Of a stretch of 64,000 bases of DNA, positions 19,812 to 26,995 are shown piece by piece. The stretch is from an uncultured Oscillospiraceae bacterium (GTDB lineage Bacteria > Bacillota > Clostridia > Oscillospirales > Oscillospiraceae). Where the stretch lies: positions 1 to 64,000 of the forward strand of contig CANQTW010000002.1 in the NCBI GenBank assembly GCA_947626845.1, written 5' to 3'. The notes beneath the pieces are model-generated. The model worked only from the letters and a program-made list of their open reading frames with translations. It was not told where the DNA came from and made no database searches. Both the position numbers and the translations under genes were made by a program. Position 1 is the stretch's first letter, and every line of letters begins with the position of its first letter.

Positions 19812-20672
19812 ATGGAGCGAAGACCCCGAAAAAAACGCAAAGCCGTCTATGTGCTGTTGGCCCTGGCGCTGATGTTGGCCGTGTGCGTCTACGACAGCAA
19901 CACCCGCCTTGTGACGGATGAATTTCTGCTGGGGGACGAGACGCTCCCCACGGATTTAGAGGGCGTGAGGATCACGCAGCTCTCCGACCTGCACGCCAAG
20001 CGCTACGGGAAGGGCAACGGCGAGCTGATCGAGGCCGTCAGGGCCACAGATCCCGACCTTATCTGTATCACCGGGGACCTGGTGGACGGGGAACAGGCGA
20101 AGCAGGAGCCGTATGTCAGGGAGCTGATGGGGGAACTTGTGAGGATCGCGCCGGTGTACTACGTCTCCGGCAACCACGAGTGGGCCGCCGGCTGGGCCAG
20201 GGAGCTTTTTTCCATACTGCGGGAGTACGGCGTCACGGTTTTGCGCAACGAATATGTGACCTATGGCCGGGGGAGCGACTACATCGTCATCGCCGGCATG
20301 GACGACCCCAACGGGCTGAGAGATCAGAAAACGCCGGAGCGGGTGGTGGAGGAGATACGGGAGGACCATCCGGGGAAATATATCCTGATGCTCTACCACC
20401 GGGACACGGAGCTTGCCCTGTGGGCCGGACTGGGCGTGAACGCCGTGCTGTGCGGCCACGCCCACGGAGGGCTGGTGAGGCTTCCCTTTACCGACGGACT
20501 CATCGCGCCAGGGCAGGGCTTTTTCCCCACCTGGACCGCGGGGATATATGAGCGGGACGGCACACAGATGCTGGTGTCCAGGGGATTGGCCGGGTCGCAC
20601 CTGGTCCCCAGGCTTTTTAATAACCCGGAGATCGTGTCGGTGACGCTGTCGCGTCATGCGAAAACGGAATGA
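19812..20672 (+). CDS. membrane-anchored metallophosphoesterase (YkuE-like)
   Basis: A 286-residue protein: positively charged start (ERRPRKKRK), one membrane helix at about 11-27, then an extracellular calcineurin-type phosphoesterase. Metal-binding motifs are in order: SDLHAKRYG, TGDLVDG, GNHEWA and GHAHGG. YkuE-like enzymes act at the cell surface; the substrate is not known. It appears co-transcribed with the NYN gene, though the two act on opposite sides of the membrane. Confidence 0.9.
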   Translation: MERRPRKKRKAVYVLLALALMLAVCVYDSNTRLVTDEFLLGDETLPTDLEGVRITQLSDLHAKRYGKGNGELIEAVRATDPDLICITGDLVDGEQAKQEPYVRELMGELVRIAPVYYVSGNHEWAAGWARELFSILREYGVTVLRNEYVTYGRGSDYIVIAGMDDPNGLRDQKTPERVVEEIREDHPGKYILMLYHRDTELALWAGLGVNAVLCGHAHGGLVRLPFTDGLIAPGQGFFPTWTAGIYERDGTQMLVSRGLAGSHLVPRLFNNPEIVSVTLSRHAKTE

Positions 20673-20732
20673 ATACTTTTTCCCGCCGCGCATAAAATGA
20701 TATGTATTTTATTTTCGCGGGAGGGGAGAATC

Positions 20733-20822
20733 ATGGAGGAAAAGGTCGAAAGGCCCGCGCCCAAGCCGGATATTGACGAGCTGATCTTTGGCGATGAGGA
20801 CAAAGGACATTCCGAAAGATAG
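20733..20822 (+). CDS. 29-residue acidic peptide upstream of prfB
   Basis: A short open frame with an excellent ribosome site (GGGAGGGGA) encoding a Glu/Asp/Pro-rich peptide that includes PDIDELIFGDEDK. It ends 42 bases before prfB. It is not the usual prfB leader, because prfB here is complete and needs no frameshift. Function unknown; it could be a small protein or a translated leader. Confidence 0.5.
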   Translation: MEEKVERPAPKPDIDELIFGDEDKGHSER

Positions 20823-20864
20823 AGGCGGGACACCGCTCTACATACCTAAGAAGGATTGATGAAC

Positions 20865-21974
20865 ATGATTGTAGAATACGAGGATTATAAGACGAAAATC
20901 GGCGCGTTGAAGCCCCAGCTGGAGACCATCCGTCGGGCGATGAAGCTGGACGAGGTGTCGGAGGAGATCGACAGGCTCCAGGCCGAGAGCGAGGCCGAGG
21001 GCTTCTGGAACGACCAGAAGAACTCCCAGAAGGTGCTCCAGCGGTTAAAGCAGCTGAAGAACAAACGGGAGAGCTTTCAGAAGATGGAGAGCCGGTACGA
21101 GGACCTTGCGACCCTGTGCGACATGGCCATCGAGGAGGACGATATCTCCCTGCTGCCGGAGCTGGAGGCGGAGTACAACGCCTTCGCCGGGGACCTGGAG
21201 ACCACGCGCCTGGCCACCATGCTGTCCGGGGAGTACGACAGCTCCAACGCCATTTTGAGCTTCCACGCCGGCGCCGGCGGGACGGAGGCCCAGGACTGGA
21301 CGGAGATGCTCTACCGCATGTACACCCGCTGGGCCGAGCGCCACGGGTTCAAATACACCATCCTGGACTATCTGGACGGCGAGGAGGCGGGGATCAAATC
21401 CGCCACCATCAAGATAGACGGGGACAACGCCTACGGGTACTTAAAAAGCGAGAGCGGCATCCACCGGCTGGTGAGGGTAAGCCCCTTTGACGCCTCCGGA
21501 CGCCGCCACACCAGCTTCGCCGCCGTGGAGGTGATGCCGGAGATCACCGACGACAGCGAGATCGAGATCCGCGAGGAGGACATCGAAATGCAGGTGTTCC
21601 GCTCCTCCGGGGCCGGCGGCCAGAAGGTCAACAAGACAAGCTCCGCCGTCCGCCTCATCCATAAGCCCACGGGCATCGTGGTCTCCTGCCAGGTGGAGCG
21701 CAGCCAGTTCCAGAATCGAGACAGCTGTATGACCATGCTCCGCGCCCGCCTTGCCGAGATCAAGGAGCGGGAGCACCTGGAGAAGATCGAGGACATCAAG
21801 GGCGTCCAGATGAAGATCGAGTGGGGCAGCCAGATACGCTCCTACGTCTTCATGCCCTACACCCTGGCCAAGGACCACAGGACGGGTTTTGAAAACGCCA
21901 ATATCACGGCGGTTATGGACGGCGACCTGGACGGATTCATCAACGCCTATCTGGCCATGAAGGCGGAGGCGTGA
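20865..21974 (+). CDS. prfB: peptide chain release factor 2
   Basis: A 369-residue class I release factor terminating at UGA and UAA. The catalytic GGQ is in [14 protein letters not shown], and [10 protein letters not shown] and the coiled-coil N-terminus are typical. Unlike many bacteria, the reading frame is continuous, so the autoregulatory +1 frameshift is absent. AAGGA upstream fits the ATG at 20865 better than the ATG at 20859. A strong terminator follows. Confidence 0.96.
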   Translation: MIVEYEDYKTKIGALKPQLETIRRAMKLDEVSEEIDRLQAESEAEGFWNDQKNSQKVLQRLKQLKNKRESFQKMESRYEDLATLCDMAIEEDDISLLPELEAEYNAFAGDLETTRLATMLSGEYDSSNAILSFHAGAGGTEAQDWTEMLYRMYTRWAERHGFKYTILDYLDGEEAGIKSATIKIDGDNAYGYLKSESGIHRLVRVSPFDASGRRHTSFAAVEVMPEITDDSEIEIREEDIEMQVFRSSGAGGQKVNKTSSAVRLIHKPTGIVVSCQVERSQFQNRDSCMTMLRARLAEIKEREHLEKIEDIKGVQMKIEWGSQIRSYVFMPYTLAKDHRTGFENANITAVMDGDLDGFINAYLAMKAEA

Positions 21975-21986
21975 TTGGCGTTTTTA

Positions 21987-22047
21987 AAAGGGATTTTTTC
22001 CGACGCGCATGTCGCCGGAAAAATATTGAATTTGAGTTTTTTGACAA
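21987..22047 (+). repeat. dispersed 60-bp hairpin repeat, copy 2
   Basis: The reverse complement of this segment matches 14022-14082 at nearly every base, including the palindromic core and the flanking TTTGTCAAAAA. It lies directly behind prfB and before its terminator, in the same gene-relative orientation as the copy behind prs. Confidence 0.7.
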
Positions 22048-22052
22048 ACTGT

Positions 22053-22092
22053 GCTGTGAGGCCGGGGAGACCCGGACCTCACAGCTTTTTTA
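22053..22092 (+). terminator. prfB terminator
   Basis: A long stem, CTGTGAGG-CCGGG (22054-22066) with CCCGG-CCTCACAG, a GAGA-type tetraloop and a run of six T. It separates prfB from the nitrilase cassette. Confidence 0.9.
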
Positions 22093-22231
22093 TGCGTGGA
22101 ATAAAAAATTTTGACAAAATTATATATTTTTTGCAACAAAATCCCGCGCTCAACACATATTTAAGTAGGAGCAAAAGACATCACGCTTTGATGACGCGCT
22201 TTTGCGCCAAACTGAATACAGGGGGGATACC

Positions 22232-22621
22232 ATGAAGAAAACATATACACTGACGCAGATAGACCCCGGCGGGACGGTGGGCTGGCAGATCTTTTCCACG
22301 GGGAAGGGATGTGTCAACATCAGCCTGACGGGGGAAAAGATGTTCTACTTCGCCGAGTGCCTGAAAGGCGATACCATGCGTGTGCCGGCGGCCCAGGGGG
22401 CGAAACTCTGTGAGGATCAAAAGCTCACCCTGACGATAGAGGGGGACGTCGACCCCGACATCACCTTCCTCTCCAGCGATGTTCTTGACGCCGGCACGCA
22501 GATGGCAGGGCGCTCCTTCTACTGTATTGGCCGCGAAAACCTCCGCGTCCACATCACCGTATGGAACAAAATGGGCGCTCCGGTCACCGCTTCGGCCCTG
22601 CAGCGGTTTTTCTACACGTAG
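22232..22621 (+). CDS. beta-rich domain protein, in frame with the nitrilase across a TAG
   Basis: A 129-residue protein, probably a beta-sandwich by its alternating pattern (GTVGWQIFSTGKGCVNISL, DQKLTLTIEGD, RVHITVWNKMG). I do not recognise the family. It resembles the separate 123-residue protein at 23993. It ends in TAG at 22619-22621, and the same frame continues open into the nitrilase gene with no new ribosome site, so it may be the N-terminal domain of one larger protein. The ATG follows a GGGGGGA site. Confidence 0.7.
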   Translation: MKKTYTLTQIDPGGTVGWQIFSTGKGCVNISLTGEKMFYFAECLKGDTMRVPAAQGAKLCEDQKLTLTIEGDVDPDITFLSSDVLDAGTQMAGRSFYCIGRENLRVHITVWNKMGAPVTASALQRFFYT

Positions 22622-22669
22622 CTTACCCTGAAGGACAAGTACCTGTTCAACTACCTGTCGGACCCCACT

Positions 22670-23974
22670 GTGAACGCCTGGTATAAGACCGCGCCTGCCA
22701 CGGGGTACGTGGAGTGGTTTGAGAGTAAGCGGGCTGGGTTCCATTCGGAGCTTGAGGAATTCAAGCTGGCGTTGGCGTTCCTCCTCTATTACGACGCCCA
22801 CTGTACCCGGAAGAACCTTGTTTACAGCCTGTCCGGGGACCTGCTTATGGCCGAGGGGCCGAAAATTTGGGGCGAGCCGAGGATCACCATCGAGAGCTGC
22901 CCGTTCAGCAATATCCGCGGCGTGATCCTCAACGAGGTGGAAAAGGCCGCCTTCAACAAGGCCCTTGGGGACTTCTCCGACATAAGCCTCTTTTCAAACG
23001 GCGAACTCAATGTGGCCGCGGCCCACGGAGACGTCGGCTCCGTTCTGGACCTGCGGGTCAGCAAGCCCATGGGGTTTGAGAATCTGGGCATCCATGTGCT
23101 GCCCAAGAATCCGGACGATGAGGTCAACGTCATTGCAAAGGCCGTAGAGGGCGCCGCCGACGGCGGGGCGAGCGTACTGATTTTCCCGGAGCTTTCCATA
23201 GAGGAGGATAAGGTCGATTTCCTCAAGACCGTCCTTGCCCGCAAAAGCGGCAATCTGAAAATGGTGGTGGGCGGCAGCAGCTACTTCTCTGAGGGCCAGG
23301 ACTGGTTCAACGGAGCGCCCATCCTTGTAAAACGCGGGGGGACCTGGCAGAAGGCCGCCGCGTATAAGAAAATGATCCCGTTTTCCATGGGTTACAACGA
23401 GACTGTGGCGAAAGAATACAACATCGACACCAAGAAGTACCCTCTGAACAGCTACAAGACGCTGTCCGAGGACTTTACCATGGAGGACAACGTCACCATC
23501 CTGCCCTTCGCCGACTGCGTTGTGGGCATCGCCATTTGCCGGGACGCCTTAGACCTCCTGGACAGCCACAACCCGGTCCACAAGTACTGCGATTTTGTGG
23601 ACGTGATGCTGGTGATCTCCGACAACAACGGCGACAGCAATATGTTTGTGGGTACGGCGGAGTGCCTGGCCAGATGGCACAACTGCGCCACGGTATACAC
23701 AAACTCTGTGGCCGAGGCGAAAAGAAGCGGCGAGACCGACATACATCTTGAGGTCTCCTTCGGCCTGTATCCCTTTAAGGGCCAAAACTCCTCCGACTCC
23801 ACCTCGGTGAGCGGGGAGATCACCTACATAAAGCCGCCCTTCCCTGAGAAAAAGACGCAGGAGGGCATGGCGCAGCTCCTCTTTTCCACCGGGATCAGCT
23901 ATTTGAGCTTGGAAGAAGATGCTAATGCGATCACATATTGCTGCAAGATCTATAACCTGAAAGCGCCTAAATAA
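22670..23974 (+). CDS. nitrilase-superfamily amidohydrolase domain
   Basis: From the first possible GTG, 434 residues; the frame is open from 22622, directly after the TAG of the previous ORF. The carbon-nitrogen hydrolase triad is visible: Glu174 in FPELS, Lys233 or 234 in AAYKKMIPF and Cys290 in GIAICRDAL. The first 135 residues are not part of the nitrilase fold. The weak start (no ribosome site) suggests this was, or is by read-through, the C-terminal part of a 580-residue protein. Members cleave amides or nitriles; the substrate here is unknown. Its neighbours are a beta-rich protein and a membrane protein. Confidence 0.75.
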   Translation: MNAWYKTAPATGYVEWFESKRAGFHSELEEFKLALAFLLYYDAHCTRKNLVYSLSGDLLMAEGPKIWGEPRITIESCPFSNIRGVILNEVEKAAFNKALGDFSDISLFSNGELNVAAAHGDVGSVLDLRVSKPMGFENLGIHVLPKNPDDEVNVIAKAVEGAADGGASVLIFPELSIEEDKVDFLKTVLARKSGNLKMVVGGSSYFSEGQDWFNGAPILVKRGGTWQKAAAYKKMIPFSMGYNETVAKEYNIDTKKYPLNSYKTLSEDFTMEDNVTILPFADCVVGIAICRDALDLLDSHNPVHKYCDFVDVMLVISDNNGDSNMFVGTAECLARWHNCATVYTNSVAEAKRSGETDIHLEVSFGLYPFKGQNSSDSTSVSGEITYIKPPFPEKKTQEGMAQLLFSTGISYLSLEEDANAITYCCKIYNLKAPK

Positions 23975-23992
23975 TCAAAAAGGAGAAAAAAG

Positions 23993-24364
23993 ATGCAAAA
24001 AGAATTCAATGTCAACATCCCCAAAGGGTACTTCATCTCCTGGTTCATAACGACGCAGGCCGCCAACAACGTGACCGTGACGATCAAAGACAACACGAAT
24101 GAATATTTGCTGAAAAGCAAGCAAGGCACCGGCATCGAACCGCCGCTGGACAATGGATGCGCCATGTTGGAGGACGACGGGCTGAAGGTCATAGTGCGGG
24201 TCGATAATGCGAAGCACCTCATAGGGAGCCCCCACTCCAACGACATCACCACGGACAACGGAACCGTTGTCGGCAAGGAGTTTACCCTGTGCCTGGAGGA
24301 CTACATTGACGAGGACTACAACGACGTGGCCATAAGCATCATCGGGTGGAAAAGCAAGGGATGA
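23993..24364 (+). CDS. small beta-rich protein, paralogue of the nitrilase N-domain
   Basis: A 123-residue cytosolic protein. By eye it aligns with the 129-residue domain at 22232: GYFISWFITTQAANNVTVTI against GTVGWQIFSTGKGCVNISL, and NGTVVGKEFTLC with DVAISIIGWKSKG against AGTQMAGRSFYC with RVHITVWNKMG. Family unknown. An AAAAGGAG site precedes it, and its stop overlaps the start of the membrane protein (ATGA), so the products are likely made together. Confidence 0.7.
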   Translation: MQKEFNVNIPKGYFISWFITTQAANNVTVTIKDNTNEYLLKSKQGTGIEPPLDNGCAMLEDDGLKVIVRVDNAKHLIGSPHSNDITTDNGTVVGKEFTLCLEDYIDEDYNDVAISIIGWKSKG

Positions 24365-25146
24365 ATGACGATCTCAACGACGCGCCCGTGACCGCGGACG
24401 AATCCTCAAAGAAATATAAAAAGCTGCAGCTGCGCCTCCAGGAGACAGAGAGACTCAGAAAGAGCAAAGTGGCGGCTGCCATTACGGCGTTTTTCGCGAT
24501 CCTGACGGCGGCCATTTGCCTGACGGCGGCCTGGAATCAAACGATACCGGCGGCTTATAAGGCGGCTATCGCTGTCGGGGCCGGGGTGTTTGTCGGAGCG
24601 GTCACATATTTGTGCTTCACCGTCGCGTTGATGTCCACAGAGAGCGACATCCGCCGCAAGCTCATCGACTGCGAGACGGTCACGCTCCAAGACGCCCTTT
24701 CCGATACCGATCCCTACAACGATCTCGTCAAATTGAACTATAAATACCTGGACCAGTACTATTTGCAGACGCGGGAACAAACCCAGCGGGGCTTTATCGC
24801 CACGATGGTCGTCTCCCTGTTCGGGGCCCTGCTGATCGGGGCGGGGGTCATCGCCATATTTCTGGGCGCCACCGATTCGGCGTATGTCACCTCCGCCTCC
24901 GGTATCGTCACGGAGTTCATTTCGGCGGTCTTCTTCTATCTCTACAACAAGACCGTGTCCAGCATGAGAAACTACCACAACAAGCTTGTGATGGCCCAGA
25001 ACATCTCCATCGCCCTGGCCGCCGCGGACTCTCTTCCGGAGGAAAAGCGGACGGAGGCGAAAATGAAGATCATTGACGAGCTTATAAAGAATCTCAACGA
25101 GTATTTCTTCGGCGGGAACAGAAAAAAACAGTCAGAAAGCGTTTAA
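24361..25146 (+). CDS. four-helix membrane protein, TRADD-N-associated-type TM domain suspected
   Basis: A 261-residue protein with a charged helical N-terminus, membrane helices at about 37-58, 67-90, 145-169 and 176-196, and a cytosolic helical tail. The KYLDQYYLQTREQTQRGFIA lead-in, two close helices and FYLYNKTVSSMRNYHNKLV recall the two-helix membrane domain that accompanies TRADD-N in bacterial conflict systems; this is from memory and unverified. It is coupled to the beta-rich gene and ends the cassette. Confidence 0.7.
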   Translation: MNDDLNDAPVTADESSKKYKKLQLRLQETERLRKSKVAAAITAFFAILTAAICLTAAWNQTIPAAYKAAIAVGAGVFVGAVTYLCFTVALMSTESDIRRKLIDCETVTLQDALSDTDPYNDLVKLNYKYLDQYYLQTREQTQRGFIATMVVSLFGALLIGAGVIAIFLGATDSAYVTSASGIVTEFISAVFFYLYNKTVSSMRNYHNKLVMAQNISIALAAADSLPEEKRTEAKMKIIDELIKNLNEYFFGGNRKKQSESV

Positions 25147-25182
25147 GCGGGCGCCGGTCAAGCCCGCAGGCCGCTGAAAGGT

Positions 25183-25275
25183 TTACAAAACCGCCTGACG
25201 GGCGGGGCGCTTTTGGACAAAGCTTTCGCCAAGGGTCGCCAAAACGGCCCTTTCCAAAGACGATTTTCAGGAACA
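25183..25275 (-). ncRNA. candidate small RNA of about 90 nt
   Basis: A consensus promoter (25282-25310, minus strand) would start transcription near 25275. At 25205-25191 the transcript forms CCGCC-CGTCA-GGCGG followed by TTTTG, a terminator-like end. Promoter and terminator frame about 90 nt with no good ORF. The RNA would be convergent with the membrane-protein gene. Not matched to any known RNA family. Confidence 0.4.
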
Positions 25276-25281
25276 TGATGT

Positions 25282-25310
25282 ATTATATCATAAGTCTAAG
25301 CATTTGTCAA
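25282..25310 (-). promoter_or_regulatory. consensus promoter, candidate sRNA
   Basis: Minus-strand TTGACA (25305-25310), a 17-base spacer and TATAAT (25282-25287), with AT-rich sequence upstream. Confidence 0.6.
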
Positions 25311-25341
25311 GTACTTTTTTGAAAAAATTTAAATATTTTTT

Positions 25342-25378
25342 AGCGCACGCCGCGAAGCAATCCGCGGCGGGCGCTTTT
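25342..25378 (+). terminator. terminator-like hairpin after the nitrilase cassette
   Basis: AGCGCACGCCGCG pairs with CGCGGCGGGCGCT and is followed by TTTT on the plus strand. It lies 195 bases past the last cassette gene. The rest of the gap 25147-25598 holds the sRNA candidate and a perfect 18-bp palindrome (CTTGAATCATGATTCAAG) at 25420-25437. Confidence 0.55.
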
Positions 25379-25523
25379 ATGCCCGAAAAAGCCGGAGGAA
25401 AAGAACAAATCAATACCAGCTTGAATCATGATTCAAGGCTGCGGCATAAATGGAAAACACAAACATTGATGCGATTCAAAATTACCATCATAACCTGTCG
25501 TTTTGTGATAAAAATAAAAAACT

Positions 25524-25542
25524 TGAAACGATATGGTTTTTG
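25524..25542 (+). promoter_or_regulatory. 19-bp shared operator, copy 1
   Basis: TGAAACGATATGGTTTTTG, identical to 26892-26910. Its core AAACGATATGGTTT is a near-palindrome. It lies 57 bases before the start codon of the secreted peptide gene. Likely binding site of the nearby HTH-TPR regulator. Confidence 0.65.
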
Positions 25543-25598
25543 AGATGGTTTTTATGTATTCTGTTTCCATCAAAAAAAGAAAGGACGGTCTTCCTAAA

Positions 25599-25829
25599 AT
25601 GAAAAACAAACTTGCCTCTATTCTTGCAGCGCTGCTGTTGTGCTTCTCTACGCTTCCAGCCCATGCCTTAGTCTCTTTCCCTGTAAATCCCCGTGCGCAT
25701 CAGGCTATTTCAGAGTCGGAAGTTCCCGATACCATTGATGATTCAAAAAAATGGGAGTCTCTCTATGCCCCGAATACAACGCGGTTCCGACTGGTAGAGG
25801 AGCCGAACTGGCCCGATGAGGAACATTAG
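25599..25829 (+). CDS. small secreted peptide, candidate pheromone precursor
   Basis: A 76-residue protein with a clear Sec signal (KNKLASILAALLLCFSTLPA, cleavage after AHA near residue 23) and an acidic, Trp/Pro-containing mature part ending EEPNWPDEEH. Its 3' end overlaps that of the HTH-TPR regulator, and it carries the same upstream element as the RiPP precursor gene. This is the expected arrangement for the propeptide of an RRNPP receptor. It could instead be a secreted effector. The ribosome site (AAAGGA) is a little far, 13 bases, from the ATG. Confidence 0.65.
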   Translation: MKNKLASILAALLLCFSTLPAHALVSFPVNPRAHQAISESEVPDTIDDSKKWESLYAPNTTRFRLVEEPNWPDEEH

Positions 25830-26776
25830 AAAGGAAATTCCAACCCTAAACGTTCCTTTATAATTTCTTCTAAAAGGAGTCTATCGCTGTTATTTCCGGT
25901 AACTTTATAAAGACAGTATGCATCTCGATAGTATTCCTTACATTTTTCCAGGTCACCCTTAAAGAAATAGCATCCCCCCATGAGATCCAGCAATCCGGGA
26001 AGAAATTGATAGTGGGCGTACTCTACACAGGCTTTTCGCCCCAGCTCGGCGACCTCAAGTGCATCATCATAGTTTCTTACCATAAAGAGCGCATGAGTGT
26101 AGTTGTGGGCCACCAAGGCGAATTTACCGGCGTACCGGGACATTCCCTCACAATAATGCTTCTGTACATATTTAAGCAATTGACGATAAATGTCAATTGC
26201 TTTTTTTGGCTGCCCCATCTGTGCATAGGTTGCGGCGATCTGGTTCAAAAGTGTGGTCTCATCCATACTATACAGGCCCAGATTGATCTCCTCCAAATCA
26301 AGGCGGGGAACTGTAATACGCAAAGCCTTCATTAGCATTTCCAGCCGTTCCTCTAAACAAAATGGGCCGTCCGGTTTGCCAAAGGCCACACGTTCACTTA
26401 TAATGCACTGACGGATGATTCTGTCATCCGATTCTGCAATATCTTCCAATTCTTTCAGCTTTTTTATACCCGATGCCCATATGCTGCCCCGGTTTTCCGG
26501 GGTCGCACGATAAAGCCGAATGGCATCGGCACGAATCTCATCCTGCAAGGTCTTGATTTTTAGTTCGTTTTTACTTAGCAGAGCATAATACCGATCATCC
26601 GGCAATCCCAAGCGCTGAAGGAAGGCACGGATACGGTTGTAGGAGGGCAGCTGTTTTCCGTTTTCCATGCGTGAGACGGTAATAGGCTCACAGATGCCCT
26701 CACATAGCTGCTCCTGAGTGATTCCCAATTCAATGCGCTTTTGCTTTATGTACTCTCCGAGAAACAGTTCCTGCAT
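25826..26776 (-). CDS. HTH-TPR regulator of RRNPP type
   Basis: A 316-residue protein. Residues about 5-60 form an XRE-type HTH (LGITQEQLCEGICEPITVSR, then MENGKQLPS), and the rest is helical repeat, with TPR-like units such as IAATYAQMGQPKKAIDIYRQ and GGCYFFKGDLEKCKEYYRD. This is the build of Rgg/PlcR/PrgX receptors, which bind imported oligopeptides and switch target promoters. It is convergent with a secreted-peptide gene and divergent from the RiPP operon. The ATG at 26776 has AAGGAAG eight bases upstream; an earlier TTG is less likely. Confidence 0.85.
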   Translation of the reverse strand: MQELFLGEYIKQKRIELGITQEQLCEGICEPITVSRMENGKQLPSYNRIRAFLQRLGLPDDRYYALLSKNELKIKTLQDEIRADAIRLYRATPENRGSIWASGIKKLKELEDIAESDDRIIRQCIISERVAFGKPDGPFCLEERLEMLMKALRITVPRLDLEEINLGLYSMDETTLLNQIAATYAQMGQPKKAIDIYRQLLKYVQKHYCEGMSRYAGKFALVAHNYTHALFMVRNYDDALEVAELGRKACVEYAHYQFLPGLLDLMGGCYFFKGDLEKCKEYYRDAYCLYKVTGNNSDRLLLEEIIKERLGLEFPF

Positions 26777-26793
26777 TACATCATCTTCCTTCA

Positions 26794-26817
26794 AATTAAC
26801 GCATCAGCGTGTTAATT
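26794..26817 (-). promoter_or_regulatory. palindrome in the regulator leader
   Basis: AATTAAC at 26794-26800 and GTTAATT at 26811-26817 are perfect inverted halves between the promoter and ribosome site of the HTH-TPR gene; a possible autoregulatory site or mRNA hairpin. It differs from the 19-bp element. Confidence 0.4.
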
Positions 26818-26826
26818 GATAAGATT

Positions 26827-26855
26827 AGTATACCACATTCCCATGGCGGAGTCAA
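26827..26855 (-). promoter_or_regulatory. HTH-TPR regulator promoter
   Basis: Minus-strand TTGACT (26850-26855), 17 bases, TATACT (26827-26832), about 50 bases before the ATG at 26776. Confidence 0.7.
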
Positions 26856-26891
26856 AAAGAAGTTATCGTTCTATGATATTTTTATTTATCC

Positions 26892-26910
26892 TGAAACGAT
26901 ATGGTTTTTG
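26892..26910 (+). promoter_or_regulatory. 19-bp shared operator, copy 2
   Basis: Identical to 25524-25542. It lies 85 bases before the RiPP precursor start, with a TATCAT -10-like box 32 bases after the start of the element (copy 1 has TATGTA at 29). Confidence 0.65.
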
Positions 26911-26995
26911 TTATATAGGATGCTATCATGTAATCAAGGCTGAGGAACGGGAAAAGATGTTCCAATGCCAAAAAAGAAAGAAAGGAGAATGCGTT

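Noticed and set aside
20733..20865. prfB leader with programmed +1 frameshift
   Set aside because: The prfB frame is continuous from its own start and the upstream small ORF ends in TAG, not the UGA frameshift site.
22619..22621. TAG decoded as pyrrolysine
   Set aside because: Other genes in the window end in TAG (for example at 19800), and nothing suggests a methylamine methyltransferase or pyl gene; a mutation or split gene is simpler.
25304..25543. 79-codon open frame before the pheromone gene
   Set aside because: It overlaps a consensus promoter, a terminator hairpin and the 19-bp element; no ribosome site.
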